Assembly: GCF_030295955.1 (NCBI RefSeq)
Contig: NZ_AP027363.1
Coordinates: 1,798,001-1,862,000, forward strand
DNA length: 64,000 nt
Source: Thalassotalea agarivorans
Lineage (GTDB): Bacteria; Pseudomonadota; Gammaproteobacteria; Enterobacterales; Alteromonadaceae
Direction: 5' to 3'
This document shows positions 54,895 through 64,000 of the stretch, piece by piece; positions within the stretch are counted from its first letter, which is position 1, and each line of letters begins with the position of its first letter. The notes under the pieces are model-generated. The model searched no databases, was not told the DNA's origin, and was given only the letters and a program-made list of their open reading frames with translations. The position numbers and the translations under genes were made by a program.

Positions 54895-55308
54895 TTAAGC
54901 CTCTTGCGCCGCTATAGAGACGTCGAAAACACCTGCCGCTCGGGCAGAGTCCATCACTTTGATTAAAATATCTGTTGTGGCTTTCTTATCTGCTTGAATA
55001 ACAACAGTGCCTTGCGGATTCTCCGCCTTTAATCGCTCAATATTGGCTTGTACTGCACGCACATCGACACGGCGTTTGTTAATCCAAATTTCGCCTTTAT
55101 CGCTGATCGCAACTAATATATTGGCACGTTCTTTTTTAACAGCCGTTGCTGCTTCAGGGCGATTAACTTCAATACCCGCTTCTTTAACGAACGACGCGGT
55201 GACAATGAAAAATATCAATAGAATAAACACCACATCTAACATGGGCGTCATGTTGATTTCTTCGTTTTCTTCTTGTTCTGCGATGACTTTTAATAATGGA
55301 GAACGCAT
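54895..55308 (-). CDS. exbD: Biopolymer transport protein ExbD
   Basis: 137 aa: a cytoplasmic stretch with NMTPMLDVVFILLIFF, in which the single membrane helix holds the conserved Asp of the proton path, and a periplasmic ExbD/TolR domain. Works with ExbB and TonB. 14 bp after exbB. Confidence 0.93.
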   Translation of the reverse strand: MRSPLLKVIAEQEENEEINMTPMLDVVFILLIFFIVTASFVKEAGIEVNRPEAATAVKKERANILVAISDKGEIWINKRRVDVRAVQANIERLKAENPQGTVVIQADKKATTDILIKVMDSARAAGVFDVSIAAQEA

Positions 55309-55322
55309 GTTTAATCTCTCTT

Positions 55323-55874
55323 TTAAGCGCGAGCCATTGCGTCGTTGTTATCGACCAAAGACAAGCTATCTTCAAAAATTTGGGTTTCTCTTTTAGCGAA
55401 ACGTTGTAACCAAGTAACGGCGAAAACACCTGATAAGGATCCCACCATACCGGCCATTGTAGGAATCGTGGCTTTTGACACACCAGAGGCCATAGAGCGG
55501 GCATTTCCGCTACCTGAAATCGCCATGACGTCAAACACTTCAATCATGCCGGTTACAGTCCCTAGTAGCCCAAGCAGTGGACATAACACCACAAGGGATT
55601 GGATTAACGACAAGTTATTGTTCAATGCCGATGACATCCGTGACACCATTGCTTGGCGGATATGGTGTGCATGCCAACTACTGTGATCTGTGCGTGACGA
55701 CCAACCTTGTTGCGCTTGCTTTTTAAGTGTGCGATACGCAGCAAATACAAACACTAGGCGTTCAAATATAAGCAACCACATGATGGCTATAACCACAGCG
55801 ATGACGACTAATACGTCACCGCCGGTTTCAATAAAGTCTTGAATCGTGTTTATTATGTCGTAGATAAACACCAT
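55323..55874 (-). CDS. exbB: Biopolymer transport protein ExbB (MotA/TolQ/ExbB family)
   Basis: 183 aa with three membrane segments and the family signature PLLGLLGTVTGMIEVFDVMA, quoted in part (LLGLLGTVTGMI), followed by TIPTMAGMVGSLSGVF. It forms the proton channel with ExbD. Short compared with E. coli ExbB, as is usual in TtpC-type clusters. It starts 2 bp after ttpC. Confidence 0.93.
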   Translation of the reverse strand: MVFIYDIINTIQDFIETGGDVLVVIAVVIAIMWLLIFERLVFVFAAYRTLKKQAQQGWSSRTDHSSWHAHHIRQAMVSRMSSALNNNLSLIQSLVVLCPLLGLLGTVTGMIEVFDVMAISGSGNARSMASGVSKATIPTMAGMVGSLSGVFAVTWLQRFAKRETQIFEDSLSLVDNNDAMARA

Positions 55875-55876
55875 GA

Positions 55877-57256
55877 TTAGGCACCTTTTTCACTGCGCTC
55901 TGCAATAATGCCGGTGCTTTCTTGTTGCAATACATTAATAATATTGCGGCTACGGCCATTTAAATAAGCAAACAAGAACACCATAGGAATAGCAACAACG
56001 AGCCCCAACACTGTAGTTACTAGAGCTTGTGAAATACCACCCGCCATCAATTTAGGGTCACCAGTACCAAATAAGGTAATCGCTTGGAAGGTGTTAATCA
56101 TACCTACCACTGTACCTAACAAACCAATCAAGGGTGCGACAACGGATATGATTTTGATCAGCGTTAAGCGTGTGGTCAGCTTGGGCACTTCTCTTAAAAT
56201 TGATTCAGAGAGTTTAAGCTCCAAGGTTTCATTGTCGACGTTAGGGTTATCCGCCTGAACTGACATCACTCGACCCAACGGGTTATCTTTTGATACCTGC
56301 TCTGATTTCAATTGACGGTTAACTTTACGGCCAATCAAGAACAAGGAAACAAAACGTTCTAGCGCAATCAGCAAACCAACAAGACCAATACCTAAAATGA
56401 CGTAGCCAACAGGACCACCTTGGTCAACACGTTCACGTGTATTTGGTGCTTGTACCAACAAATTTAGAATGGAGCCACCGGTTGGATCTAAAGAAAAAGC
56501 AACTGGACCAGAAGAATCCGCAGCAATCGCTCGTGCACTTGCTAGATAACGATCGGATGGTTGGCGTTTTAATTCGGCAATCGCGTTGGTTTCAAAAATG
56601 TATTCTAGATACTTCCCTTCTGACACTAAGTTGAAACCACCAACTCGAATGATTTCTTGTTGACGTCTTGTGCCATCAGCAGCCACTACTTCACCGTTAA
56701 ACGACGAGAGCTTGCCGCTTTCGGTCATTTCACGTTGCAATTCAAACCAAATGCGCTCGATTTCTTCTATCGACGCTAGTTTGGTCGAAGAGCCCATGCT
56801 TTGTGTAAATTCATCAAGAAAGACATCTCGACCAGGTAGCTGAGCTGAAATCACTGATGTTTGAAACTTGCCCTTGGTATCGCCAGCAACTTGCTGCAAT
56901 ACACCGAAAAGTTCTTTTAATTCACCTAAGCGTTTATTTAACGCCTCAGTTCTATTAGCGATTTGCACTTCATTGGCTTGAAACGATTGTTCCAGCGCGG
57001 TACTTGTTGCAATAGCGTTATCGCGCTCAGTTCGCGCATTTTTGAGCATATTATCTTGCTCTGCTACTCTCGCTTTAAAATCAGCTTCACGTTGCTGGTT
57101 TTGCTTGGTTTGCGCTATTTTTCCTTGCTCTAACTGCTTTAGCAGCTGGTCTAAGTTAGCCGCTTGTTGTTCTGCAATGGCAAAAGCTGGCAAGGCTATC
57201 AATCCAAATGCTGCAATTGTTTTGTTAATACGTTGTTTCATTGATATGGTACTCAT
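55877..57256 (-). CDS. ttpC: TtpC-like MotA/TolQ/ExbB protein with long periplasmic domain
   Basis: 459 aa. Signal peptide, a coiled-coil-rich periplasmic region (about 30-130, QKQNQQREADFKARVAEQDN region), a beta-rich domain, then three membrane helices with the TolQ-family signature PLIGLLGTVVGMINTFQ and GISQALVTTVLGLVVAIP. In Vibrio TtpC is needed for TonB2 function and is encoded together with exbB2, exbD2 and tonB2, the same order as here. Confidence 0.92.
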   Translation of the reverse strand: MSTISMKQRINKTIAAFGLIALPAFAIAEQQAANLDQLLKQLEQGKIAQTKQNQQREADFKARVAEQDNMLKNARTERDNAIATSTALEQSFQANEVQIANRTEALNKRLGELKELFGVLQQVAGDTKGKFQTSVISAQLPGRDVFLDEFTQSMGSSTKLASIEEIERIWFELQREMTESGKLSSFNGEVVAADGTRRQQEIIRVGGFNLVSEGKYLEYIFETNAIAELKRQPSDRYLASARAIAADSSGPVAFSLDPTGGSILNLLVQAPNTRERVDQGGPVGYVILGIGLVGLLIALERFVSLFLIGRKVNRQLKSEQVSKDNPLGRVMSVQADNPNVDNETLELKLSESILREVPKLTTRLTLIKIISVVAPLIGLLGTVVGMINTFQAITLFGTGDPKLMAGGISQALVTTVLGLVVAIPMVFLFAYLNGRSRNIINVLQQESTGIIAERSEKGA

Positions 57257-57265
57257 ATTTAAACC

Positions 57266-58051
57266 CTACTCTGCCGCTGACTTGGCTAAGTTGACCGGCA
57301 CGGTAATGAGATCTGGTGCCAATTGTTTGCGCGCGATGCGTAGCGCTTTGTTAACCGAAGTACGGTAGCTCGCCGGCAGTTTTTGCCATGATTGACTTGC
57401 TTGGTCCCATTGGCCTAACTGCAAACCATCGCGTGATTGATAGAGAAAAGAAACACGACCAATACGCAGAAAATCGACATTCATCGGTGTGCCATCAATA
57501 TCTATTTCACCTTGGTATGCTTCGATTGTTCTGCCGTAGTCTACTTCTACTTGGTATGCTTCAAGCACACGTCGAAATTTTTCAGATGTACTGACATCAG
57601 AACGTTCCATCATCCCTTTTAAATCAGCCAAACGGTGTTGGCGCTCTTCTGGCAAAAAAGGGACATCTAACGATACAAAGGTATCTAAGGTGGTGATCAT
57701 GCGAGCCATTAGAGGCGATATTTGTCGCTCGATAATGCTGACTTGTTCAATCGATTGACCAAGCTGTTGTAGCTCGATTAATTGATTATCAAGCTGTGCT
57801 TGCATTTGTTGGTTGTAGACAGTTAAACCGTCAATTTCCTTATTAAGCGCTTTATAGGTTTGCAATTTATCGACAACTTGATCATTCATCTTATCGATAC
57901 GTTGCTGAGAACGGTTTGCTGATTGATTTATGTCGCTACCCGCTTTCACAACATCGTCTAGTTGTTGTTCTTGTGCAGCAGCAGTAACAGTAGATAAACT
58001 AAGTCCAACAACAAGTGCTTTGGTTAGTTTATTTAGTGGTGTAAAAGTCAT
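57266..58051 (-). CDS. DUF3450 periplasmic coiled-coil protein of the TonB cluster
   Basis: 261 aa with a signal peptide (MTFTPLNKLTKALVVGLSLSTVTAAA, cleaved near AAA-QE). Residues 35-110 are a long coiled coil; the rest has the DUF3450 pattern (GTPMNVDFLRIGRVSFLYQS, DGLQLGQWD). First gene of the six-gene operon; DUF3450 proteins are regularly the first member of TtpC clusters. Probably structural in the envelope complex. 9 bp before ttpC. Confidence 0.9.
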   Translation of the reverse strand: MTFTPLNKLTKALVVGLSLSTVTAAAQEQQLDDVVKAGSDINQSANRSQQRIDKMNDQVVDKLQTYKALNKEIDGLTVYNQQMQAQLDNQLIELQQLGQSIEQVSIIERQISPLMARMITTLDTFVSLDVPFLPEERQHRLADLKGMMERSDVSTSEKFRRVLEAYQVEVDYGRTIEAYQGEIDIDGTPMNVDFLRIGRVSFLYQSRDGLQLGQWDQASQSWQKLPASYRTSVNKALRIARKQLAPDLITVPVNLAKSAAE

Positions 58052-58239
58052 TGTTTAACTCACTTATCTGACTAGGTTTGTTGTCCTAGATAATCCCCTT
58101 ACTTCGATAAGCAATGATAAATAAGCTATGTGACACTTTAGTTACATTTATGTGTCCGCTTTATTAAATGACAAATACATGAAAGATTTCTTTCGGTTAG
58201 ATGAAGAAATTTTGACGAGCGCACAGAAAAAAGGCACAA

Positions 58240-58266
58240 AAAAAGCAAGCCGAAGCTTGCTTTTAA
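58240..58266. terminator. Terminator of the cold-shock gene
   Basis: AAAAGCAAGC / GCTTGCTTTT stem with a CGAA tetraloop; T-rich on both strands. Confidence 0.9.
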
Positions 58267-58286
58267 AATCAGTAAACGCTGGTCGC

Positions 58287-58496
58287 TTAAAGAACTACGA
58301 TGTTCTCAGCTTGTGGACCTTTAGCGCCTTTAGCAACAGTAAATTCTACTGCTTGGCCTTCAACTAAAGTTTTGAAACCGTCGCCTTGAATTGCACTGAA
58401 GTGAGCAAAAACGTCTTCACCTGATTCTTGTGCAATGAAACCGAAACCTTTTGATTCGTTGAACCACTTAACGGTTCCTTTAACTGTGTTAGACAT
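58287..58496 (-). CDS. CspA-family cold-shock protein
   Basis: 69 aa OB-fold: [15 protein letters not shown] (RNP1) and DVFAHFSAI (RNP2), closing with [10 protein letters not shown]. An RNA chaperone that melts structured mRNA. The upstream 242-bp gap may hold a long cold-responsive 5' leader, although no canonical cold box is identified. Adjacent to a terminator, so monocistronic. Confidence 0.96.
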   Translation of the reverse strand: MSNTVKGTVKWFNESKGFGFIAQESGEDVFAHFSAIQGDGFKTLVEGQAVEFTVAKGAKGPQAENIVVL

Positions 58497-58738
58497 AAAT
58501 CTATCCTATAAAATGTGAATATACCTTTGATAAGGTGGTGTAGCTTAAAAATATTCTCTGAAACTTAGCATCTGCAGGACGGTAATAATGAATAATACAG
58601 CGTAATGAAGGTGTTAATTTAGCTTAATATTCTAGCTGCGGCTAATATACGCCTTATTAAACGCATAGTCTAGCGGATTCAGCGTTTTAGCAACATTAAT
58701 TAGTGATTAAGTGTAACGAGATGTGAGTTGGCGATGAT

Positions 58739-59158
58739 TTAAGGTGCTGTAACATCCTTAACGCCGCTTGCTACAATATATTCATACCATTGCTTTGTAA
58801 CAGCGCTATCAACATCTTGTTCATTAAGCGTAAGTGACACCAAAACATCTCCAGATGCTAAAGATAATACAAAAGCAGGCTTGTCACCTGCCGCTTGCAA
58901 GTCAATTGCGCTGATTTGATCAAAGCTAAAAAAGCGAGATTTATCCCGTTTATTGGTAGTAAGGTCGTCATTTAAATGAACAATCATCGCCTCACTCGAC
59001 AAGCCGCATACACTTTCAAACGCTGTCCCAGATTCATCAACAAAATGGCAATGCGCTATTTGTTCAAAATCACTCGCCAACGCATGTTGCTCTGTTAGAT
59101 TCGATTGGGCACTACACCCTACTAGTGCAATGATTAGTGTCACAATAATAAATCTCAC
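58739..59158 (-). CDS. Small lipoprotein, unknown function
   Basis: 139 aa from a GTG at 59158, preceded by an AAGGA Shine-Dalgarno at 7 nt. This gives the signal MRFIIVTLIIALVGC, whose lipobox LVGC would otherwise be buried at residue 69 of the longer frame from 59317. The rest is a soluble domain with no family recognised. It lies 16 bp after the MddA-like gene and is probably in the same transcript. Confidence 0.6.
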   Translation of the reverse strand: MRFIIVTLIIALVGCSAQSNLTEQHALASDFEQIAHCHFVDESGTAFESVCGLSSEAMIVHLNDDLTTNKRDKSRFFSFDQISAIDLQAAGDKPAFVLSLASGDVLVSLTLNEQDVDSAVTKQWYEYIVASGVKDVTAP

Positions 59159-59174
59159 TCCTGCGTCCTTAAGC

Positions 59175-59954
59175 TTACGTATTGTTATTTGATTGTCCTT
59201 TAAAGCTAGCATTGGCTGGTAAATTTTTCCTAAAAACTTTAGGCAGAAGTTTTCCGACTTGCTGTTGGTAGGCTTTATAGCGAGCACCGAAATCAGCAAC
59301 CAGATCTTTTTCTTCAAAATATAAACCGATAAGCACGTATAGTGTCATTCCAATCGCCAGCAGCAAATGCGCTGATGTCATATTTGGCGTAAACCATATA
59401 CCTATGAGCACACCTAATTGCATCGGATGACGCACATAATTGTATAAAGAAGGTGAAACAAAATTAACGGGCTTGTAAGGCTCACCTTTAACGTAGAAGT
59501 AGGCTTGTCTTAAGCCAAACAAGTCAAAATGATTAATTAAAAAAGTGGTATACAGCACCAGTGCCCACCCTAGCGCAGCAACAACTAGCAAAACATTTGC
59601 CCATACACCGTGACTAACTTGCCAAACATTACCCGACAACGGTTGCCAGAAAATTACAAGTGCGATCAATACAGCTGCGGAGCCAATTAAAAACGTACTG
59701 CGCTCTAGTGCTTCAGGTATAAAGCGACATAGCCATTGTTTAAATGATTTTCGCGCCATAACGCTATGTTGCATGCCGAACAGTAAAATCAGCATGATAT
59801 TAACAAGCCAAGGATTAGCATTTAGCGTTATGCCACCTGTGTTGACGTTAATTGGGCTAATAAGGCTTAAAGTAAAGCCGATAAACAGCAGCAGACTTGC
59901 AAATCCAAGCAGGTATGCTGTACTAGCGTAAAGCCATACGGTTAAGTTTTTCAT
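59175..59954 (-). CDS. mddA: Isoprenylcysteine methyltransferase-family protein, probable methanethiol S-methyltransferase (MddA)
   Basis: 259 aa from the ATG at 59954, which has an AAAGGA Shine-Dalgarno; the frame to 60059 would cover the divergent promoter. Six hydrophobic segments; the motifs FGMQHSVMARKSFKQW, ERSTFLIGS, NHFDLFGLRQ and YVRHPMQLGVLIG match NnrU/ICMT-type enzymes, and the order resembles MddA, which makes dimethyl sulfide from methanethiol and SAM. NnrU remains the alternative. Divergent from an HxlR regulator that may control it. Confidence 0.68.
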   Translation of the reverse strand: MKNLTVWLYASTAYLLGFASLLLFIGFTLSLISPINVNTGGITLNANPWLVNIMLILLFGMQHSVMARKSFKQWLCRFIPEALERSTFLIGSAAVLIALVIFWQPLSGNVWQVSHGVWANVLLVVAALGWALVLYTTFLINHFDLFGLRQAYFYVKGEPYKPVNFVSPSLYNYVRHPMQLGVLIGIWFTPNMTSAHLLLAIGMTLYVLIGLYFEEKDLVADFGARYKAYQQQVGKLLPKVFRKNLPANASFKGQSNNNT

Positions 59955-60064
59955 CGTGTTTTTCCTTTTAACTGATAAACACTCATAGTATGGAAAAGCT
60001 TCTTTAACCTTTAAACTGCTAAAAATGGAGTAACTAACTACATATTGTGTAGTAAACAATAACC

Positions 60065-60733
60065 ATGACTCAATACGGCCAATTTTGCCCCATAGCTAAA
60101 GCATCGGAATTGCTTGGTGAACGTTGGATGTTACTGATTGTGCGTGAGCTTTTACTCGGTTCTACCCGATTCAATCAGCTGCAGCGAGCACTGCCTTTGA
60201 TTTCTCCAACGCTGTTAACAAAGCGACTCAATCAATTGGTCGATAGCCAAATTGTGGTCAAGCAAACACCACCAGGACAACGCTCGTTCGAGTATTTTTT
60301 AACACCAGATGGTAAAAAACTAGCACCTGTCATTGAAAGCCTCGCGATTTGGGGAATGCGTTGGATTCGCACCGAAATAGATGAACAAGACTTAGACGTT
60401 GAGTTCTTAATGTGGGATATACAACGCAATATCGACACCGACCATTTACCGGGCAAATACCACGTCATTGGCTTTAATTTTGCTGAACAACAAGGTTATC
60501 CCAATTGGTGGCTGGTCGTTGATGGCAGTGAGGTCGATTTATGTACCAAAAATCCAGGTAGAGATGTTGATCTGCACATTGTCACCTCGGTACGTACCCT
60601 AGTTGATGTATGGATGGGAAATCAATCAATAACACAAGCGCTAAACAGCGAACAATTGAAATTGATTGGCAATAGTGAGCATCGCAAGGCCTTTAAACAT
60701 TGGTTTACTTTAAGTGCTGTTGCTACTGTATAA
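60065..60733 (+). CDS. HxlR-family transcriptional regulator
   Basis: 222 aa. The N-terminal 100 residues are an HxlR-type winged helix (CPIAKASELLGERWMLLIVRELL, in part GERWMLLIVREL; then RALPLISPTLLTKRLNQL). The C-terminal half is an extra domain, SCP2-like in size and pattern. Cysteine C9 may be redox-sensing as in other HxlR members, but this is a guess. Divergent from the mddA-like gene with a 110-bp spacer. Confidence 0.88.
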   Translation: MTQYGQFCPIAKASELLGERWMLLIVRELLLGSTRFNQLQRALPLISPTLLTKRLNQLVDSQIVVKQTPPGQRSFEYFLTPDGKKLAPVIESLAIWGMRWIRTEIDEQDLDVEFLMWDIQRNIDTDHLPGKYHVIGFNFAEQQGYPNWWLVVDGSEVDLCTKNPGRDVDLHIVTSVRTLVDVWMGNQSITQALNSEQLKLIGNSEHRKAFKHWFTLSAVATV

Positions 60734-60735
60734 AC

Positions 60736-60765
60736 AAAAAAGCCAACCTATCGATTGGCTTTTTG
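60736..60765. terminator. Bidirectional terminator between the HxlR gene and a TonB receptor gene
   Basis: AAAAAGCCAA / TTGGCTTTTT stem with an 8-nt CCTATCGA loop; serves both convergent genes. Confidence 0.88.
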
Positions 60766-60779
60766 CTTTAAGTCGTGAA

Positions 60780-63443
60780 TTAGAAATCCCACCTAAATGA
60801 AACACTCACATCCACACCTTCGGTTTTGCTCAGTTGCAAGGTGTCTTCAAACTCAAGGCGTTTCTCTTCATTGAGGATGTTTTGCACTCTAAACTTCAAC
60901 GTTGACGAATACGTTGGATAATAGGTGTAAACAAAATCTAAAGAATGAAACGGCTGCTCATAGGCATCATCTCGACCCTCAATACCAGCGACAATAATAC
61001 GGTCGCCAAAGACATTGTATGCCAAGGTTGCACTATGGTTACCATTAGGCGCATCCCAACCTAGGTTCATATTAACAACCCACTCTGAGTGTCCAGTTAA
61101 TCGTCTTGTAGTATTGGTAATTGCAGTAGAGACACCGGTTTGATCGACAACCGCTTGACGGTCAATGGTTATTTCCGAGTCACTTACCGTTAAGTTACCT
61201 GACAAAAAGAAGTCTTGACCAAAGTCGCCTATAAAACCAAAGTCTTTGAGAAATTCAGTTTCAATACCGTAGACATAGCCTTCTTCAGCATTGGCAATAC
61301 GCAGTAATGGCGGCCCATCTTGTCCTGGCGATTGCACCGTTTCAATTGGGTCAATCAGATCCTTGTAAAACAAACCTATGGATAAGTTTTCACCCGTGTC
61401 AGCATAGTATTCCCAGCGAAAATCATAGTTTTTCACGTCGGTACTACGAACACTTGGTGTACCGCCCACCGGAAAGCCCGTTAACGGATCGATATAGGTT
61501 GCCTTAGCTACTTCACGAATATCCGGGCGAATGGTTGATTGTCCAAACGATAAACGCCATTGCATTTGTTCACTTTGAATCAAAGTAAGTGCCAATGCAG
61601 GGAACCATTTATCTTCTTTAAATGCTAGCGCCTCTAAATCTTCTACTGTTGGTTGAGCAGGTAAATCAAATTGCCCAGTAGCTGGGTCAAGCGGTGCTAC
61701 AACTTGACGATAATCTTCATAACGTGCGCCACCACTGATGCGCCAAGTGTTATCGATTAATACGTCACCTTCTACATAATAGGCGTCAATAAGCTGACCA
61801 GAAAAATAGTCATCACCCGCAACTGATGTGTCACGAATAACTGTTTCACTGCCTGTTAGTGGATGATTTAGCACAACATCGTCAGTTAAGATGTCATTCA
61901 TGCGCCAACCGGTAAGATCTAGGTCGTCATAAGCTAGTGTGTTTACATCAACTCGACGTGCAAAGGCTTGGCGAGATTTCTCGATAAAGTCGCCACCAGC
62001 TTTTAGCTCAATGTCCATGCTATCGAGCAAAATCGGTAGCGACACGTTGTAACCATAGTTAGTTACTTCGTCTTGCAAATCCTGATAAGTAAAGCGAGAA
62101 GCGGTAGTGCCCTTTCGTAATGAACTTTCATTAGCAATGTCCCAAAGCCCATCCATGTTTTCGTCGGCCAAGATATAGCGCGTTGCAATATTGCCAGGTG
62201 CATAGCGCTCTGAGGTTGCGAGTGAATATTTCCAATCAACACCCAAATACCCTAGCGCTGGAAAGTTATGTGAACCTCTAAATTGGTTCGCAATCATTTC
62301 CCTCTCTTCGTACCTAACTTGGCTGTCACGCACTCTTAGTCCATCTGTGATAAGCACATTATTGGTATTACCTAGCTTATCTCTCATTTGGTCTTGCGTG
62401 TCGTGCAACATAACAAAACTGTAGTCTAAGCGATGGTCATTGGTATATTGGTAACCGAGGTTAAACATACCCGACCATTTCACTTGATGTTCCGTTTGCT
62501 GCACATCATCAAAACCACGCACCATGGTCCAAGTTCCGTCGGGGTTTTGCCTAAAGTCTTGTCCTTCGTATAGCTCAGACACTTCCCATTCATTGTTATA
62601 CGATACCGCTGACAAAAAGCCTAAAGTGTGATCTTCGTGCAAATCAAAGTTATTGCCCAGCGTTACGTCAAAACCAAAGTCTGGATTTATCGTTGTCGTA
62701 TTTGGATCCATATCGCGGTTCATATCCGCGAATATTTCTCTATTTTCCTGTTGCGACAAGGTATTAAGCGATTGATAGTTTCGCCACAAGTTCAACAGTT
62801 GAGCAGGCGCTTCGCGCGTGCCGTCGTCTAAACCCATCCAATCGTCATCACCTCCATTGTAGGTAATGCCATCGTCAAAATTATTAATGTTAGTTCCTAT
62901 TTTACCGCCAATCTTAAACTCAAAATCCGACGGAATTGTCTTTAATCTGACGTCTACAGCACCACCTGCAAAATGTGCAGGCATTGAAGGTGAATAAGAT
63001 TTTTGTACCGATAACGACTCAATAATCGAAGATGGAAATAAATCCAGCGGTATTACTGTACGCGTTGGATCAGGACTAGGTACCGCTGCGCCATTCAAAG
63101 TTGTACTTGAGTAACGTTCACCTAAGCCACGCACGTAGATAAATTTGCCATCTACCAATGTCAAACCAGTAACACGTCTTAGCGCACCTGCTGCGTCGCT
63201 ATCTCCGGTTCTTGAAATTTGCTCAGCACCTAAAATGTCAGCGACGAACGCTTGATTTTTGCGTTCCTCAATTACCGCACTGGCAGTACCCTTTAAGCGA
63301 CTCGCCTTAACAACCACTTCTTCCATTGCATATTCTTCTTCATCATTTGCTTGTTCTTCCTGCGCATTGGCGCTTAAAGACAAGCTCGCAAGAATTGCTA
63401 GGCTGAGTGTTGATAGGTGGAATCGATCTATTGTTCTTTTCAT
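60780..63443 (-). CDS. Large TonB-dependent receptor
   Basis: 887 aa. Signal peptide (MKRTIDRFHLSTLSLAILASLSLSANA), a TonB box-like MEEVVVKA, plug (about 60-185, with SDAAGALRRVTGLTLVDGKFIYVRGLGERY, in part ALRRVTGLTLVDGKFIYV) and a large barrel whose last strand is VDVSVSFRWDF. The plug signature YVRGLGERYSSTTLNGA is common to a group of big Alteromonadales/Xanthomonas receptors, many for glycans or peptides; the substrate here is unknown. 100 bp downstream of a partial surface protein gene. Confidence 0.9.
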   Translation of the reverse strand: MKRTIDRFHLSTLSLAILASLSLSANAQEEQANDEEEYAMEEVVVKASRLKGTASAVIEERKNQAFVADILGAEQISRTGDSDAAGALRRVTGLTLVDGKFIYVRGLGERYSSTTLNGAAVPSPDPTRTVIPLDLFPSSIIESLSVQKSYSPSMPAHFAGGAVDVRLKTIPSDFEFKIGGKIGTNINNFDDGITYNGGDDDWMGLDDGTREAPAQLLNLWRNYQSLNTLSQQENREIFADMNRDMDPNTTTINPDFGFDVTLGNNFDLHEDHTLGFLSAVSYNNEWEVSELYEGQDFRQNPDGTWTMVRGFDDVQQTEHQVKWSGMFNLGYQYTNDHRLDYSFVMLHDTQDQMRDKLGNTNNVLITDGLRVRDSQVRYEEREMIANQFRGSHNFPALGYLGVDWKYSLATSERYAPGNIATRYILADENMDGLWDIANESSLRKGTTASRFTYQDLQDEVTNYGYNVSLPILLDSMDIELKAGGDFIEKSRQAFARRVDVNTLAYDDLDLTGWRMNDILTDDVVLNHPLTGSETVIRDTSVAGDDYFSGQLIDAYYVEGDVLIDNTWRISGGARYEDYRQVVAPLDPATGQFDLPAQPTVEDLEALAFKEDKWFPALALTLIQSEQMQWRLSFGQSTIRPDIREVAKATYIDPLTGFPVGGTPSVRSTDVKNYDFRWEYYADTGENLSIGLFYKDLIDPIETVQSPGQDGPPLLRIANAEEGYVYGIETEFLKDFGFIGDFGQDFFLSGNLTVSDSEITIDRQAVVDQTGVSTAITNTTRRLTGHSEWVVNMNLGWDAPNGNHSATLAYNVFGDRIIVAGIEGRDDAYEQPFHSLDFVYTYYPTYSSTLKFRVQNILNEEKRLEFEDTLQLSKTEGVDVSVSFRWDF

Positions 63444-63510
63444 TGCTAACCTCTTTAAACAGTCTGTCGACTATTCGGGGAACTTTAGATAAATATTGGA
63501 TTGCTTAAAT

Positions 63511-63536
63511 AAGGTGCTAGCCGAGGCTAACACCTT
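63511..63536 (-). terminator. Hairpin after the right-edge surface protein gene
   Basis: AAGGTG(C)TAGCC / GGCTA(A)CACCTT, 12-bp stem with one mismatch and a GA loop. Followed on the minus strand by ATTTAA, so only weakly T-rich. Confidence 0.5.
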
Positions 63537-63543
63537 AAGCGCT

Positions 63544-64000
63544 TTACTCTAGGCCTACAGTCCAGCCGGCTGTCCAATCATTGTCTTTGTCTACCGCTCC
63601 AATGTGGTTAGCATTGTCAAAGAAACTTGTATCTGAGAAGGTAAATGGTGTTGTTGTGTCTATGGTGTAAATGCCATCTAACACGTCACTCATCATTACT
63701 TCTGTTGAGTTATTGTCTTGTGCTAATACCCAAGCACCTAGGTCAAATGCAGCCTCTGACGAATCTGCTGTTGCTTTAAAGTTTTCGCTACAAGCAAACA
63801 CTGAGTTGCTAATTGACGTTTCTGATGCAATTGCTTGGTCAACCGTGAGCCCTGCTTCCAGTTCGAAACATTCACCCATGCCTGACGTACCCGTTACAAT
63901 AAAGTTTCTTAGCTGTGCTTTGGTTCCTTCTCTTAGATAAATACCTTCAGAGTCTTTATCTGCTGTGTCGAAGTCATTACCAATAATGGTCATGTTGGCA
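63544..64000 (-). CDS. C-terminal part of a surface-type protein
   Basis: At least 152 codons; the frame is still open at the right edge, so the gene begins outside. The visible part is rich in Asp, Ser, Thr and Asn and contains NDFDTADKDSEGIYLREG and WTAGWTVGLE, as in beta-helical or multi-repeat exported proteins, but no domain is named. Next to the large TonB receptor gene on the same strand; a functional link is possible. Confidence 0.6.
   Translation of the reverse strand, partial: ANMTIIGNDFDTADKDSEGIYLREGTKAQLRNFIVTGTSGMGECFELEAGLTVDQAIASETSISNSVFACSENFKATADSSEAAFDLGAWVLAQDNNSTEVMMSDVLDGIYTIDTTTPFTFSDTSFFDNANHIGAVDKDNDWTAGWTVGLE

Overview
The window looks like chromosomal DNA of a marine gammaproteobacterium of the order Alteromonadales, most likely Colwelliaceae (Thalassotalea/Colwellia-like). 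The reasons are the AT-rich composition, the many TonB-dependent receptors, a TtpC-type TonB cluster, the fused trpCF gene, CsiV downstream of mfd, and a PEP-CTERM protein. The genus is inferred from gene content and was not tested by a search.

Left part (1-17 kb). A partial PEP-CTERM surface protein is followed by a minus-strand thiamine salvage operon: TonB receptor, YkoF-like protein, PnuT-like transporter and thiamine kinase-like protein. A TPP riboswitch precedes it, and the Shine-Dalgarno sequence of its first gene lies inside a perfect hairpin. Next come a histidine-rich TonB receptor and beta-barrel candidates. A compact minus-strand operon then encodes a PlpD-type patatin, an SNase-like nuclease, a NERD protein with degenerate kinase modules, and a TPR-GGDEF diguanylate cyclase. 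A SulA-like gene with two overlapping LexA boxes follows.

Middle part (17-35 kb). There is a collagen-like lipoprotein, a cupin protein, a DsbA-family protein and an oxidoreductase. A housekeeping block follows: glnS, rnd, rluB, scpB, scpA, a YciO-like gene and rnm. It is divergent from a complete trp operon (trpE-G-D-CF-B-A). The trp leader has a classic attenuator with three consecutive Trp codons, and a second Trp-rich mini-ORF lies between the attenuator and trpE.

Accessory region (35-40 kb). A class D beta-lactamase is followed by a patch of mobile DNA. It holds a Y1/HUH (REP-associated type) transposase, a truncated copy of it, five direct copies of its left-end motif, the remnant of a membrane protein gene, and three small cassette-like genes separated by two attC-like sites. 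No integrase is seen, so this looks like a CALIN (attC cluster lacking an integrase).

Right part (40-64 kb). This is mostly core: a DUF885 lipoprotein, mfd, csiV, DUF1244, a processive family 2 glycosyltransferase, queE and queC (divergent), an RNA methyltransferase-like gene, the six-gene DUF3450-TtpC-ExbB-ExbD-TonB-TPR operon, a cold-shock protein, an MddA-like methyltransferase divergent from an HxlR regulator, a large TonB receptor, and a partial surface protein at the right edge.

Start codons were moved inward from the longest reading frame where a signal peptide, Shine-Dalgarno sequence or regulatory element favoured it. No rRNA, tRNA or CRISPR array was recognised.
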